A stretch of DNA of 64,000 nt from Azohydromonas sediminis (GCF_003574675.1 NZ_QOAZ01000014.1:18713-82712); one strand, 5' to 3'; counted from the stretch's first letter, positions 28,841-38,071 are shown. The notes: generated from the sequence alone by a model not told the origin. Numbers and translations: made by a program.

Positions 28841-29548
28841 GTGACCGCCACCGCCTACCTCTGGACCCCGCCCGCCGTGCCCTCGGTGCCCGTGCGCGGC
28901 TGCGCCGAGCGCGCCCCCGTCAACCGCCTGTTCTTCGTCGGGCGCAACTACCACGCGCACGCGGTCGAGATGGGCCGCCCGGTCGACAAGTCGAAGGAAG
29001 TGCCGTTCTACTTCACGAAGTCGCCGTGCACGCTCGTCGAGTCGGGCGCCACCGTGCCGTACCCGCCGCGCACGAGGGACTACCAGTACGAAACGGAACT
29101 GGTGGTCGTGATCGGCAAGCCCGGGTTCCGCGTGGCCGAGGCCGATGCACACGCGCTGATCTACGGCTACGCGTGCGGCCTCGACATGACGCGGCGCGAC
29201 CTGCAGCTTGCCGCGCGCGAAAAGGGCCGGCCTTGGGACCTGGGCAAGGACATCGAGCAGGGCTCGGTGATCTCCGAGATCGTGCCGATGCCCGGCGTCG
29301 TCGTCGATCGCGGCGAGATCGTGCTCACCGTCAATGGCCAGCCGCGCCAGCGCTCGAACGTCGACAAGCTGATCTGGAACATCCGCGAGCTGATCGCCGA
29401 CCTGTCGACGTACTACCACCTGCAGCCGGGTGACGTGATCTACACCGGCACACCCGAAGGCCTCGGCCCAATCGTGGCCGGCGACCGCATCGACGGCAGC
29501 GTCGAGGGCGTCGGCCGCATCGTGCTGCACGTCGGCGCGGCCGAGTGA
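28841..29548 (+). CDS. Fumarylpyruvate hydrolase (FAH family)
   Basis: A 235-residue fumarylacetoacetate-hydrolase-family protein. Metal-binding residues fall in the PFYFTKSP and YETELVVVIGKPG regions, followed by GYACGLDMTRRDLQ and TGTPEGLGPIVAGD. It would split fumarylpyruvate to fumarate and pyruvate, the last step of the gentisate pathway. Starts with GTG at 28841, GAGG upstream. Belongs to the operon 27600-33951. Confidence 0.87.
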   Translation: MTATAYLWTPPAVPSVPVRGCAERAPVNRLFFVGRNYHAHAVEMGRPVDKSKEVPFYFTKSPCTLVESGATVPYPPRTRDYQYETELVVVIGKPGFRVAEADAHALIYGYACGLDMTRRDLQLAAREKGRPWDLGKDIEQGSVISEIVPMPGVVVDRGEIVLTVNGQPRQRSNVDKLIWNIRELIADLSTYYHLQPGDVIYTGTPEGLGPIVAGDRIDGSVEGVGRIVLHVGAAE

Positions 29549-29571
29549 CACCGCTGCGAGGAGACACGCCG

Positions 29572-30714
29572 ATGAGTACCCACCCGCCCCTGTCGCCCGT
29601 GCGCCTGACGATGCAGGCCGGCCCGGGCCAGCCCGAGCCCTCGCCCGCGCTCGAGCAGCTGTACCGCGGCTTCGAGCAGGAGCTGCTCGTGCCGCTGTGG
29701 ACCGAGATCGGCGACCTGATGCCGCCGCACCCGCGCAGCAAGGCCAGCGCGCACCTGTGGCGGTGGGACCGTCTGGTGGCGCTCGCCGACCAGGCCGGGC
29801 ACCTGGTGCCGGTGGGCCGCGGCGGCGAACGGCGCGCGATCGCGCTGGCCAACCCGTCGCTGGGCGGCAAGCCCTACGCGACGCCGACGCTGTGGGCCGC
29901 GATCCAGTACCTGATGCCCGGCGAAGACGCACCCGAGCACCGCCACACGCAGCACGCGTTCCGCTTCGTCGTCGAGGGCGAGGGCGTGTGGACCGTGGTC
30001 GGTGGCGACCCGATCCGCATGTCGCGCGGCGACTTCCTGCCGCAGGCCGGCTGGAACTGGCACGCGCACCACAACGCCGCAACGAAGCCGATGGCATGGA
30101 TCGACGGGCTCGACATTCCGTTTTCGTACTACACCGAGTCGCAGTTCTTCGAGTTCGGCCGCGAGAAGCTCACGCCCGCCGAGATGACGACGCCCGAGCG
30201 CTCGCGCTCGGAGCGCGTGTGGGGCTACCCGGGCCTGCGCCCGGTCTCGCAGCCCGACGCGCTGCCGGCCACGCCACTGCTCGCCTACCGCTGGGTCGAC
30301 ACCGACCGCGCGCTCGCCGAACAGCTCGCGCTCGAGCAGGAGGGCCACGCCGTAACGCTGAGCCCTGGCCACGCGGCGGTGCGCTTCACGAACCCGACGA
30401 GCGGTCGCGACGTGCTGCCGACGATCCGCACCGAGATGCACCGCCTGCGCGCCGGCGCCTCGACGCGCACCTGGCGCGAGGTGGGCTCGTCGGTCTACCA
30501 GGTCTTCGACGGCCGCGGCACGGTGCGCGTCGGCGAGCACACGTGGACGGTGGGTCGCGGCGACATGTTCGTCGTGCCGTCCTGGGTGCCGTTCTCCGCG
30601 CAGGCCGACGGCGATACCGCGCTGGACCTGTTCCGCTTCGGCGACGCGCCGATCTTCGAAGCGCTGCACGCGCACCGCGTGCAACTCGACGACGCGGCAG
30701 GAGCGCCCGCGTGA
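29572..30714 (+). CDS. Gentisate 1,2-dioxygenase
   Basis: A 380-residue bicupin dioxygenase. The first cupin has EHRHTQHAFRFVVEGEG and GWNWHAHHN with the iron-binding histidines; the second (RTWREVGSSVYQVFDGRGTV) lacks several ligands, as in known enzymes. It opens gentisate to maleylpyruvate with O2. Start at 29572 after GAGGAGAC; an upstream GTG at 29545 overlapping the previous stop is less likely. Confidence 0.93.
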   Translation: MSTHPPLSPVRLTMQAGPGQPEPSPALEQLYRGFEQELLVPLWTEIGDLMPPHPRSKASAHLWRWDRLVALADQAGHLVPVGRGGERRAIALANPSLGGKPYATPTLWAAIQYLMPGEDAPEHRHTQHAFRFVVEGEGVWTVVGGDPIRMSRGDFLPQAGWNWHAHHNAATKPMAWIDGLDIPFSYYTESQFFEFGREKLTPAEMTTPERSRSERVWGYPGLRPVSQPDALPATPLLAYRWVDTDRALAEQLALEQEGHAVTLSPGHAAVRFTNPTSGRDVLPTIRTEMHRLRAGASTRTWREVGSSVYQVFDGRGTVRVGEHTWTVGRGDMFVVPSWVPFSAQADGDTALDLFRFGDAPIFEALHAHRVQLDDAAGAPA

Positions 30715-31085
30715 AGCTCTACGGCTTCTTCCGCAGCGGCACCTCGCACCGCCTGCACATCGCGCTGAACCTCAAGGGGCTGGCGTACGAGACCGTGCCC
30801 GTGGACCTGCGGCGCGACGAGCACCTGAGCGACGCGTACCGCGCCCTCAATCCGCAAGGGCTGGTGCCGGCGCTCGAGGTCGACGGCCGCGTGCTGACGC
30901 AGTCGCCGGCGATCCTCGAGTGGCTCGACGAGCGGTACCTCGAGCCGCCCTTGCTGCCGCGCGATGCCGACGCGCGCCAGCGCGTGCGGGCGCTGGCCGC
31001 CGTCGTCGGCTGCGACATCCACCCGGTCAACAACCGGCGCATCCTCGAGGCGCTGCGCCACGACTTCGGTGCCGACGCGGCCTGA
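30711..31085 (+). CDS. Maleylpyruvate isomerase, C-terminally truncated
   Basis: A 124-residue zeta-class GST-like protein, GTG start overlapping the dioxygenase stop (GTGA). The thioredoxin-fold domain is complete: MKLYGFFRSGTSHRLHIALN with the Ser-Gly-Thr-Ser active-site region, NPQGLVPALEVDG and LTQSPAILEWLDE. The second domain begins (CDIHPVNNRRILEALR) but stops after HDFGADAA, whereas the family is about 210 residues. Only 62 bp separate the stop from dctP, so about 90 residues are missing rather than displaced by a frameshift. Possibly inactive. Confidence 0.85.
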   Translation: MKLYGFFRSGTSHRLHIALNLKGLAYETVPVDLRRDEHLSDAYRALNPQGLVPALEVDGRVLTQSPAILEWLDERYLEPPLLPRDADARQRVRALAAVVGCDIHPVNNRRILEALRHDFGADAA

Positions 31086-31147
31086 CCGCCGCACCGCCCA
31101 CCCCGAAACCGGCCGCCCGCCGGTCGAACCTCACCCAGGAGACTGCG

Positions 31148-32134
31148 ATGAACCCCGTCCTCAAAACGCTGCCCGGCCTCGCCGCGGCCACCATCGCCGC
31201 GATCGCCCTCACCGCTGCCCCGGCCGCGCGCGCGCAGGCGCTCAAGCTCGCGCACATCACGCCGCCGACGCACGTCTGGCACCAGGTGTCGGAGAAGATC
31301 GCCACCGACCTCGAGCAGGCCAGCGGCGGCAAGATGAAGATCGCCGTCAGCCCGCTGCAGAAGCTCGGCAACGAAGCGCAGGTCGTCAACCTGATGCAGG
31401 CCGGCGCGGTGCAGTTTGCCGTGTTCACGGTCGGCGGGCTGGCCAACCGCGAGGAATCGCTGCTCGGCTGGTCGCTGCCCTACGTGTTCAAGGACGTCGC
31501 GCACGCCGCACGCGCCGCCGACACGCCGGCCGCGCGCGAAATGCTCAAGCGCCTCGACGCGAGCGGCCTCGTCGGCCTGGGCTACACGTTCGCCGGCATG
31601 CGGCACGTGCTGTCGCTGAACCCCGTGACGACGCCGAAAGACCTTGCCGGCAAGAAGATCCGCGCGTTCCCGAGCCCGGTCTACAACGACTGGTGGCTGG
31701 CCAACGGCGCCGCGCCGACGGCGATGCCGCTGTCGGAAGTCGCGCCGTCGCTGACGACCAAGCTGCTCGACGCCGTCGACATCGACCTCGACGCCCTGGT
31801 CGGCCTGAAGTTCTACCAGCAGGCGCCCAACCTGACGCTGACCAACCACATGGCGTTCCCGGGCGTCATCGCGGTGTCGAAGAAGTGGTGGGACGCGCGC
31901 ACCGACGCCGAGCGCGAGCAGATCCGCAAAGTCGTCGCCGACGCCGAGAAGTGGGGCGTGCAGGCGGCCATCGACGCCGAAGCGAGCAACCTGAAGAAAG
32001 CGCAGGCCGACGGCACGAAGGTCGTCACGTTCGACCTCAAGGCCTTCCAGGCCGCGGCGGCGCCGGTGCGCGACAAGTACGTCGCGAAGAACCCGCTGAT
32101 CGCCGACTTCTACAAGCAGGTGCAGGGGCCCTGA
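31148..32134 (+). CDS. TRAP transporter substrate-binding protein (DctP family)
   Basis: A 328-residue periplasmic binding protein with signal peptide (about 1-29, ends ARAQA). The DctP family is recognisable from ALKLAHITPPTHVWHQ, LKRLDASGLVGLGYTFAGMR and AGKKIRAFPSP. A basic residue in the RAF-P segment is the usual carboxylate ligand, consistent with an aromatic or other organic acid. AGGAG precedes the ATG. Forms a tripartite importer with the next two genes; 3-hydroxybenzoate or gentisate uptake is inferred from context. Confidence 0.9.
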   Translation: MNPVLKTLPGLAAATIAAIALTAAPAARAQALKLAHITPPTHVWHQVSEKIATDLEQASGGKMKIAVSPLQKLGNEAQVVNLMQAGAVQFAVFTVGGLANREESLLGWSLPYVFKDVAHAARAADTPAAREMLKRLDASGLVGLGYTFAGMRHVLSLNPVTTPKDLAGKKIRAFPSPVYNDWWLANGAAPTAMPLSEVAPSLTTKLLDAVDIDLDALVGLKFYQQAPNLTLTNHMAFPGVIAVSKKWWDARTDAEREQIRKVVADAEKWGVQAAIDAEASNLKKAQADGTKVVTFDLKAFQAAAAPVRDKYVAKNPLIADFYKQVQGP

Positions 32135-32170
32135 GCCCGCGGCGCGACGCTGCCATCGAAGGAGAGGCCG

Positions 32171-32683
32171 ATGTCCGCCCCGACGCTCGTCGAGCGCCTC
32201 GACGCCGCACTGGCCCTGCTCGAGCAGATCCTCGTGGTGCTGCTGACCGGCGGCATCACGGCGATCATGATGGCGCAGGTCGTGCTGCGCTACTTCTTCG
32301 GTGCGCCGCTGTTCTGGGCCGAGGAGATCTCGGTGCAGCTGCTCGTGTTCGCCAGCGTGTTCGGGCTGTCGCTGCTGACACGCCGCGGTGACCTTGTGAG
32401 CATCGACTTCGTGCCGCGTGCGCTGTCGCCGCGCGCGCACCACACGCTGATGGCCGCGCTCGGCGCGGTGATGCTGGCCATCGTCGTCTTCGTCGCCTGG
32501 CTCGCGTGGGGCTGGATCTCGCGGCCCGACGTGCGGCTCGAGCTCTCGGCCACGACGCAGCTGCCGCGCTGGACCACGTATGCGGTGCTGCCCGTCGGGC
32601 TCGCCTGCATGGCGTGGCACCAGGTCGCGGCGATCGTGCGGCACCTCGGTGGGCTGCGACAGCCCGGTGGAGCGTCGGGATGA
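32171..32683 (+). CDS. TRAP transporter small membrane subunit (DctQ)
   Basis: A 170-residue protein with four membrane helices (VVLLTGGITAIMMAQVVLRY, LLVFASVFGLSLLTRR, VMLAIVVFVAWLAWGW, YAVLPVGLACMAW) and the family motif FWAEEISVQLLVF. Preceded by AAGGAGAGG. The stop overlaps the dctM ATG. Confidence 0.92.
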   Translation: MSAPTLVERLDAALALLEQILVVLLTGGITAIMMAQVVLRYFFGAPLFWAEEISVQLLVFASVFGLSLLTRRGDLVSIDFVPRALSPRAHHTLMAALGAVMLAIVVFVAWLAWGWISRPDVRLELSATTQLPRWTTYAVLPVGLACMAWHQVAAIVRHLGGLRQPGGASG

Positions 32684-33951
32684 TCACGCTGGCGGTGTTC
32701 TTCGGCCTGCTGTTCGCGGGCCTGCCGATCTTCGGCGTCATCCTCGCCGGCGCGATCGTTTTCCTCGCGACGAACGACCTGGCGGCGCTGTACGACTCGA
32801 TCCCGATCCAGCTCTACGGCGCGCTCGAGATCAACGGCCTGCTCGCGATTCCGCTGTTCATGCTGGTCGGCGAGATCATGAATCGCGCCGGGCTGACGAA
32901 GCGGCTCGTCGCCGTCGCCGAGGTGCTGGTCGGCGGCCTCAAGGGGGGTCTGGCCTACGCCAACCTCGTGACCAACGCGATGGCCGCGTCGATCCTCGGC
33001 TCGGCGGTCGCGCAGATCGGCGTGATGAGCAAGGTCATGATCCCCGAGATGGAGCGCAAGGGCTACGACCGCGCGTTCTCGGGCGCCGTCACCGTGTCGG
33101 CCGGGCTGCTCGGGCCCATCATCCCGCCGTCGATGCTGATGATCATCTACGGCGTCGTCGCGGTGCAGCCGATCGCGCCGCTGTTCATCGCCGGCATCGT
33201 GCCGGGGCTGCTGATCGTGGTCGCGCTCGCGCTGGTGATCTTCGTCATCGGCGTCGTCAGGGGGCTGCCCTCGGGCGTCGGCCGCGAGCTGGGCAGCAAG
33301 GGCCGCATCCTCGTCGAGGGACTCGCGCCGGCGCTGATTCCGCTGGTGGTCATCGTCGGCATCATGGCCGGCGTGATGACGCCGACCGAGTCGGGCGCGG
33401 TCGCGTCGATCATCGCGCTCGTGCTCGGTTTCCTGTACCGCGAGCTGCGGCTGCGCGACCTCGGGCCGATCTTCCTCGCGGTGGCGCTGAGCACGGCGAC
33501 GATCACCGGGCTGATCGCGGCGGCCTCGGTGCTGAGCTGGGCGCTCGCGTTCCAGGGCGTGCCCGACCGGCTGGTCGAGTTCATGTCGGGGCTGACGACG
33601 TCGCCGACCGCGTTCCTGCTGCTCGTCATCGCGGTGCTGCTGGTGCTGGGCATGTTCCTCGAGAGCATCAGCGTGCTGATCGTCGTCGTGCCGCTGCTGA
33701 TGCCGGTGGTCACGGGGCTGGGCATCGACCCGATCCACTTCGGCGTCGTCTGCACGGTGGCCACCGTGATCGGCCTGGTGACGCCACCGGTCGGCCCGGG
33801 CCTGTACATCGCGATGGTCGCGGCCGACATCCGCATGGGCCCGCTGTTCAGGGCGACCGTCCCCTTCCTGGCCGCCGTGCTGGCCTGCCTGGTGCTGATC
33901 GCCGCGGTGCCGGCGCTGTCGACCTGGCTGCCGAAGCTCACGATCGGTTGA
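32680..33951 (+). CDS. TRAP transporter large permease (DctM)
   Basis: A 423-residue, about 12-helix permease starting MITLAVFFGLLFAGLPIFGV. Family signatures include IPLFMLVGEIMNRAGLTKRL, LLGPIIPPSMLMIIYGVVAV and MTPTESGAVASIIALVLG. It couples import to the Na+ gradient. Start overlaps the dctQ stop (ATGA). Last gene of the gentisate/TRAP operon. Confidence 0.94.
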   Translation: MITLAVFFGLLFAGLPIFGVILAGAIVFLATNDLAALYDSIPIQLYGALEINGLLAIPLFMLVGEIMNRAGLTKRLVAVAEVLVGGLKGGLAYANLVTNAMAASILGSAVAQIGVMSKVMIPEMERKGYDRAFSGAVTVSAGLLGPIIPPSMLMIIYGVVAVQPIAPLFIAGIVPGLLIVVALALVIFVIGVVRGLPSGVGRELGSKGRILVEGLAPALIPLVVIVGIMAGVMTPTESGAVASIIALVLGFLYRELRLRDLGPIFLAVALSTATITGLIAAASVLSWALAFQGVPDRLVEFMSGLTTSPTAFLLLVIAVLLVLGMFLESISVLIVVVPLLMPVVTGLGIDPIHFGVVCTVATVIGLVTPPVGPGLYIAMVAADIRMGPLFRATVPFLAAVLACLVLIAAVPALSTWLPKLTIG

Positions 33952-34501
33952 TCGCACGCACAGCGAGCCCAACGGGCGGGTCGGCTTGACGCCCCTGGCG
34001 GGCCGCGATGCAGGCGCGCCGGATCGCGGCGTCGCCCGGTCCGTGCCCCCAGTCTCGGCCCGGGTGACCGCTTCCGATCGGGCCTGCGACGGCCCGAATG
34101 CGGCGGGCCCATCGCCTCAAACGCCAAGGGCCACTCGCGTGGCCCTTGCTGCGACCGGACACGACCCGCAGGTCGCGACGGGATCTCAGGCGCCGGGTAC
34201 GGGTTCCGGGGTCCGCCCAGTGTTGCGGCCGGTTGTCGCCATCGATGCCCGCATTGTGCGCGGCGCGTGTGACGGTGAGATGTCGAATTGCCGGCACGAA
34301 GGGCCGGTTTATGGCCGCGCCACCGGCACCTCGACGGCGGGCGGAACCCGGGTGCGGTTCGGGCCTCCAACCCGGCGCTGACCCCCGGGGCGGATAATCG
34401 GCGCGCGGCCGACGGCGTGCGGCCATCGAGGCCCCGGCATCACCGGCCGATCCGACGTCGCCGGTATGGCTTCCTCCCACCCCACCGCGAGCACGTCCAT
34501 C
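33952..34501. other. 550-bp region without a recognisable gene
   Basis: Open frames exist on both strands but none shows a protein-like composition, ribosome-binding site or recognisable motif. Apart from the hairpin at 34125-34148 and the start region of the next gene, I see no structure I can name. The length is unusual for this densely packed window. Confidence 0.5.
34125..34148 (+). terminator. Strong hairpin, possible terminator of the gentisate/TRAP operon
   Basis: CAAGGGCCAC-TCGC-GTGGCCCTTG is a perfect 10-bp stem with a 4-base loop, 174 bp after the dctM stop. No T-tract follows, so it may be a terminator of the GC-rich kind, an mRNA stabiliser or part of a small RNA. Confidence 0.5.
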
Positions 34502-34960
34502 ATGAAGTCGTCGTCCCTCCTCCTCGTTGCGGGCCTCGCGCTGGCCACGGCCGGCGTGGCCGTGGCGCAGGAGCGTCCGCGCTCCCTCAACGACGCGCGC
34601 TCCGACGTGATCCACGGCACCGGCGGCATCACGCTGTTCGACTTCGGTCGCAAGTCCGAGCCGGCCGCGGCGGCAGCCCCCGCGCCGGCCGCGCCGGCGG
34701 CTGGCGCACCCGGTGCAGCGGGCAATGCCGCTGCGCCCACGTCGGGCTGGGGCACGCCGGTGGCGGTGCCCGCCGGCTCGACGACGCGGGCCGCGACGGC
34801 GCCGTCGGCGGCGCCCGCGGCGGCACCTGCGCCGGCCGCACGCAAGCCGCTGTTCGGTAACCTCGGCGAGATCTTCGGGCCGCCGTCGGGCGAGCCGCTG
34901 AGCTCGGCCAAGAAGCACGAGTCGCCGTCGTCGGGCATCGCGCTGCCGACCGGGCGCTGA
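34502..34960 (+). CDS. Exported Ala/Pro-rich protein of unknown function
   Basis: A 152-residue protein with a clear signal peptide (MKSSSLLLVAGLALATAGVA, cleavage near AVAQ). A short conserved-looking stretch (RSLNDARSDVIHGTGGITLF) follows, then a low-complexity Ala/Pro/Gly linker (about 60-120) and a tail KPLFGNLGEIFGPPSGEPLS. Probably periplasmic or surface-exposed. No family recognised. Start at 34502 is preferred over 34466 because it opens the signal peptide. Confidence 0.7.
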   Translation: MKSSSLLLVAGLALATAGVAVAQERPRSLNDARSDVIHGTGGITLFDFGRKSEPAAAAAPAPAAPAAGAPGAAGNAAAPTSGWGTPVAVPAGSTTRAATAPSAAPAAAPAPAARKPLFGNLGEIFGPPSGEPLSSAKKHESPSSGIALPTGR

Positions 34961-34984
34961 GGGGCCGCGCCACGGTGCGCGGCC

Positions 34985-35482
34985 TCACTTGAGCTTGGCC
35001 ATCACCTGCTCGAGGTAGCCCAGCAGCAGCGCCGAGACGACGAAGGTCACGTGGATGATCGTCATCCACATCATCTTCGTGTCGTCGTACTGCGCGGCGT
35101 TGAGGAAGACCTGCAGCAGCTGGATCGACGAGATCGCGACGATCGACGACGCGACCTTGATCTTCAGGCTGCCGGCGTTGAGCTTGCCGAGCCACGCGAT
35201 GTCACTCTCGCCCTCGTCGAAGCGGCTGACGAAGTTCTCGTAGCTGGCGATCATCACCATCACGATCAGGCTGGCCACCAGCGCCGAGTCGATCAGCGCC
35301 AGCATCGCGAGGATCATGTCGGCGTCGCTGTAGACGAGCGCGTTGGCCGCCACCTTGCCGAGCTTGGCGATGAACGACACCGCGTAGATCGCGAGTGCCA
35401 CGCCCAGTCCGATGTAGAAGATGACGAGCAGCCAGCGCCCGGCCAGGATCGTGCGCTCCAGGAACAGTTCGATCGTCTTCAC
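34985..35482 (-). CDS. YqhA family (UPF0114) inner-membrane protein
   Basis: A 165-residue protein with three to four membrane helices, starting MKTIELFLERTILAGRWLLV and containing IDSALVASLIVMVMIASYEN and LKIKVASSIVAISSIQLLQV, all typical of the YqhA/TIGR00645 family. Function unknown. It converges with the exported Ala/Pro-rich gene. Confidence 0.92.
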   Translation of the reverse strand: MKTIELFLERTILAGRWLLVIFYIGLGVALAIYAVSFIAKLGKVAANALVYSDADMILAMLALIDSALVASLIVMVMIASYENFVSRFDEGESDIAWLGKLNAGSLKIKVASSIVAISSIQLLQVFLNAAQYDDTKMMWMTIIHVTFVVSALLLGYLEQVMAKLK

Positions 35483-35552
35483 CCCACCCTCACGTCGTTG
35501 TCGCTTCGTCTTCGTGCGGCGCGGATGGTAGCCAAGCGCGCCGTTGCCGCGC

Positions 35553-36794
35553 TCAGCGGGTCGGCGCGGCGGCGATCTCGCGCCGCAATGCCGCCACCAG
35601 CGCCAGCCCGGCGAGCGAGCACGCGCCGGTGACGGCCCAGGTCCAGTGCCAGCCGCCGGCGCGGCTGGCCACCCACGCCACCAGCGGCGGGCCGGCGAAC
35701 TGGCCGAACGACGACCACTGCTGCACCCAGCCCACCGTCGTCGACAGCGTGTGCTCGCCCGGCGCGAGCCGCACCGCGAGCGAGAACAGCGTCGCCGGGA
35801 TCATGCCGCCGAGCATCGAGAACGCGAGCACCGCCACGTAGCGCAGCCACGGCGGCGCGCCGCCGTCGGCCGGCCCGGCGAAGGCCAGCGCCGCCGCGAG
35901 CGCCATCGCGACGTAGCCGGCCGCCAGCAGCAGCGGCTGCGGCGCGCCGCGGTGCAGCAGCCGGCCGGCGGCGACGTTGCCCAGCGTGTTGACGCCGGCC
36001 GCCAGCGCGGTCAGCAGGCCGGTCGCGCCGGCTGCGACGCCGGCGGCGGTGTAGATCGTCGGCAGGAAGCCGATCACGGCCAGCCACTGGCCCGAATACA
36101 TCGCGAACGCGAGCGCCACGAGCCACGGCCCGCGCGCGCCCAGCGTGTGCGCGAGGCGCGCGGTCCACGCGGTCGTGCCGCCGCGCGCGGTGCCGCCGGC
36201 CGGGGGTGGCGGCGCCGGCACCGCTCGGGCAACGACGACGGCGGCCAGCGCCGACACCGCGGCCAGCAGCCCCCACCACGGCCGCCAGCCGAACGCGGCG
36301 ATCGCCAGCGGGCCGGCGAGCAGCGCCAGCGCGGTGGCCAGCGGCATGTAGGCGCCCCACAGCCCGAGCATCAGGCTCACGCGCTGCGGCGGCACCAGCT
36401 GGCGGATCAGCCCCGGGGCCGGCAGCGCGACGAGCAGGAAGCCGAAGCCCTCGATCGCGCGCAGCGCCATCAGTGCGGCGACGCCGTCGGCCGCGCCGCC
36501 CGCGGCGCTCGCCAGCGCGAGCACCGCGAGCCCCAGCACCATGCTGCGCTTCAGGCCCAGCCCGTCGGCGAGCACGCCGAACGCGACGCCGAGCGCCATG
36601 CCGGCGAACTGCACGAGCGACAGCAGGAAGCCGGCCTGCACCAGCGTCAGCCCGAGCGCCTGCTGCAGCGCGGCGATCGCCGGCGGCAGCTTGCCCACGT
36701 GCAGCGCGCCGCCCACGCCGGCGGCGATCACGATCAGCGCCGCGCGCAGCGCGGCGTCCTCGTCGCGCGGGTCCCGGGGGGCGGCCGCCGTCAT
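35553..36794 (-). CDS. MFS transporter, CynX/NimT-like
   Basis: A 413-residue major-facilitator protein with about 12 helices. GVLADGLGLKRSMVLGLAVL is the MFS loop 2-3 signature, and the GALHVGKLPPAIAALQQALG start resembles cyanate/nitroimidazole-type transporters. Substrate unknown. The ATG overlaps the stop of the M16 peptidase gene, so they are co-transcribed. Confidence 0.88.
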   Translation of the reverse strand: MTAAAPRDPRDEDAALRAALIVIAAGVGGALHVGKLPPAIAALQQALGLTLVQAGFLLSLVQFAGMALGVAFGVLADGLGLKRSMVLGLAVLALASAAGGAADGVAALMALRAIEGFGFLLVALPAPGLIRQLVPPQRVSLMLGLWGAYMPLATALALLAGPLAIAAFGWRPWWGLLAAVSALAAVVVARAVPAPPPPAGGTARGGTTAWTARLAHTLGARGPWLVALAFAMYSGQWLAVIGFLPTIYTAAGVAAGATGLLTALAAGVNTLGNVAAGRLLHRGAPQPLLLAAGYVAMALAAALAFAGPADGGAPPWLRYVAVLAFSMLGGMIPATLFSLAVRLAPGEHTLSTTVGWVQQWSSFGQFAGPPLVAWVASRAGGWHWTWAVTGACSLAGLALVAALRREIAAAPTR

Positions 36795-38071
36795 CGGGCG
36801 AGCGCGCGGCGCAGCCGCTCGCCGGCGGCGCGGCCGACGCTGCCCACCGCGACCGCCGACAGCCCGTCGGCGAGCAGCCGCTCGAACGTCGCGCGCACCT
36901 GCGCGGCGTCGACGGCATCGATGCGCGCGAGCACCTCGTCGAGCTCGCGCACGCGGCCGAACGCGAACAGGTCCAGCGCCGCCTCCTCGAGCCGCTGCAG
37001 CGGCGCCTCGAGCGCGCGCAGCCGCTTGACGCGCAGCTGGTGGCGCGCGCGGTCGAGGTCCACCGCGTCGATGCGCTCGGCGTGGCGGCGCAGCAGCGCG
37101 GCGACTTCGTGCACGAAGTCGTCGAGCAGCGCCGCCGAGGTCGAGGCCTCGACGACGAACTGGCCGCTGACGTCGAGCACGTCGGCGGCGCAGGTCGCGT
37201 GGTAGGCCAGCGGGCGCTGCTCGCGCACGCGCTGCAGCAGCGGCGAGCTCATCCCCTCGCCGAACACCACGGCGGCCACCGTGCCGGCGTCGTCGCCGGC
37301 GCCCAGTGGCGGCAGCGCGCCGCCGATCAGCACGTGCGCCTGACCGCTGCCCGCGAGCGCCTTCGCGCGCACGTCGCCGCGGTACGCCGGCGGCGCGACG
37401 GTGTGCGGCGTGCCGGCGGCCATGTCGCCGAACGCGGCGTCGACGGCGCGCACGACGGCGTCGGCGTCGACCGCGCCGGCCACGCCGACGACGACGTTGG
37501 CACCGGTGTACTGGCGCTGCACGAAGCCGAGCAGGTCGGCGCGCGTGAGCCGCTCGATGTGTGCGCGCGTGCCGATCACCGGCTGCGCGGCCGGGTGCAG
37601 CCCGAAGCAGGCGTGGTCGAACAGCCGGTACGCGGCGTCCATCGGGTCGTCCTCGACCTCGGCGAACTCGTGCAGCAGCACCTGGCGCTCGCGCTCGAGC
37701 TCGTCGGCCGGGAAAGTCGGGTGGCGCACGATGTCGCCGAGCATGCGCACGAAGTCGAGCGCGTGCTCGGCCAGCCCGCGCATCTGGAACGCCGTGTGGT
37801 CCTTGTCGGTGTGCGCGAGCACCTCGGCACCGAGCCGCTCGGCGTCGAGGTTGATGCGCTGCGCGTCGCGCGTCGTCGTGCCCTTGAACGCCATGTGCTC
37901 GATCACGTGGCCGATGCCGGCCAGCGCGCGCGGCTCGTGCGCGCTGCCGCTGCGCACGAACACGCTCGCGCACGCGGTGGCCAGGTGCGGCAGCGGCAGC
38001 ACGGCCACGCGCACGCCGTTGGGCAGCGCGGTGACGAGGCAGGCGGGCGGTGCGGCGGTGGGCGTCGACAT
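36791..38071 (-). CDS. M16 family metallopeptidase
   Basis: A 426-residue peptidase of the insulinase/processing-peptidase type. The inverted zinc motif HVIEH is at residues 55-59 (GHVIEHMAFKGT), with the third ligand expected in LLHEFAEVEDDP (about 130-138). The C-terminal non-catalytic half (about 210-420) is present, so this is the complete PqqL-like short form. No signal peptide. A position-coupled MFS gene follows. Confidence 0.92.
   Translation of the reverse strand: MSTPTAAPPACLVTALPNGVRVAVLPLPHLATACASVFVRSGSAHEPRALAGIGHVIEHMAFKGTTTRDAQRINLDAERLGAEVLAHTDKDHTAFQMRGLAEHALDFVRMLGDIVRHPTFPADELERERQVLLHEFAEVEDDPMDAAYRLFDHACFGLHPAAQPVIGTRAHIERLTRADLLGFVQRQYTGANVVVGVAGAVDADAVVRAVDAAFGDMAAGTPHTVAPPAYRGDVRAKALAGSGQAHVLIGGALPPLGAGDDAGTVAAVVFGEGMSSPLLQRVREQRPLAYHATCAADVLDVSGQFVVEASTSAALLDDFVHEVAALLRRHAERIDAVDLDRARHQLRVKRLRALEAPLQRLEEAALDLFAFGRVRELDEVLARIDAVDAAQVRATFERLLADGLSAVAVGSVGRAAGERLRRALAR

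Noticed and set aside
33986..34381. 131-codon open frame in the gap after dctM
   Set aside because: No ribosome-binding site, no protein-like composition and it crosses the strong hairpin at 34125-34148.
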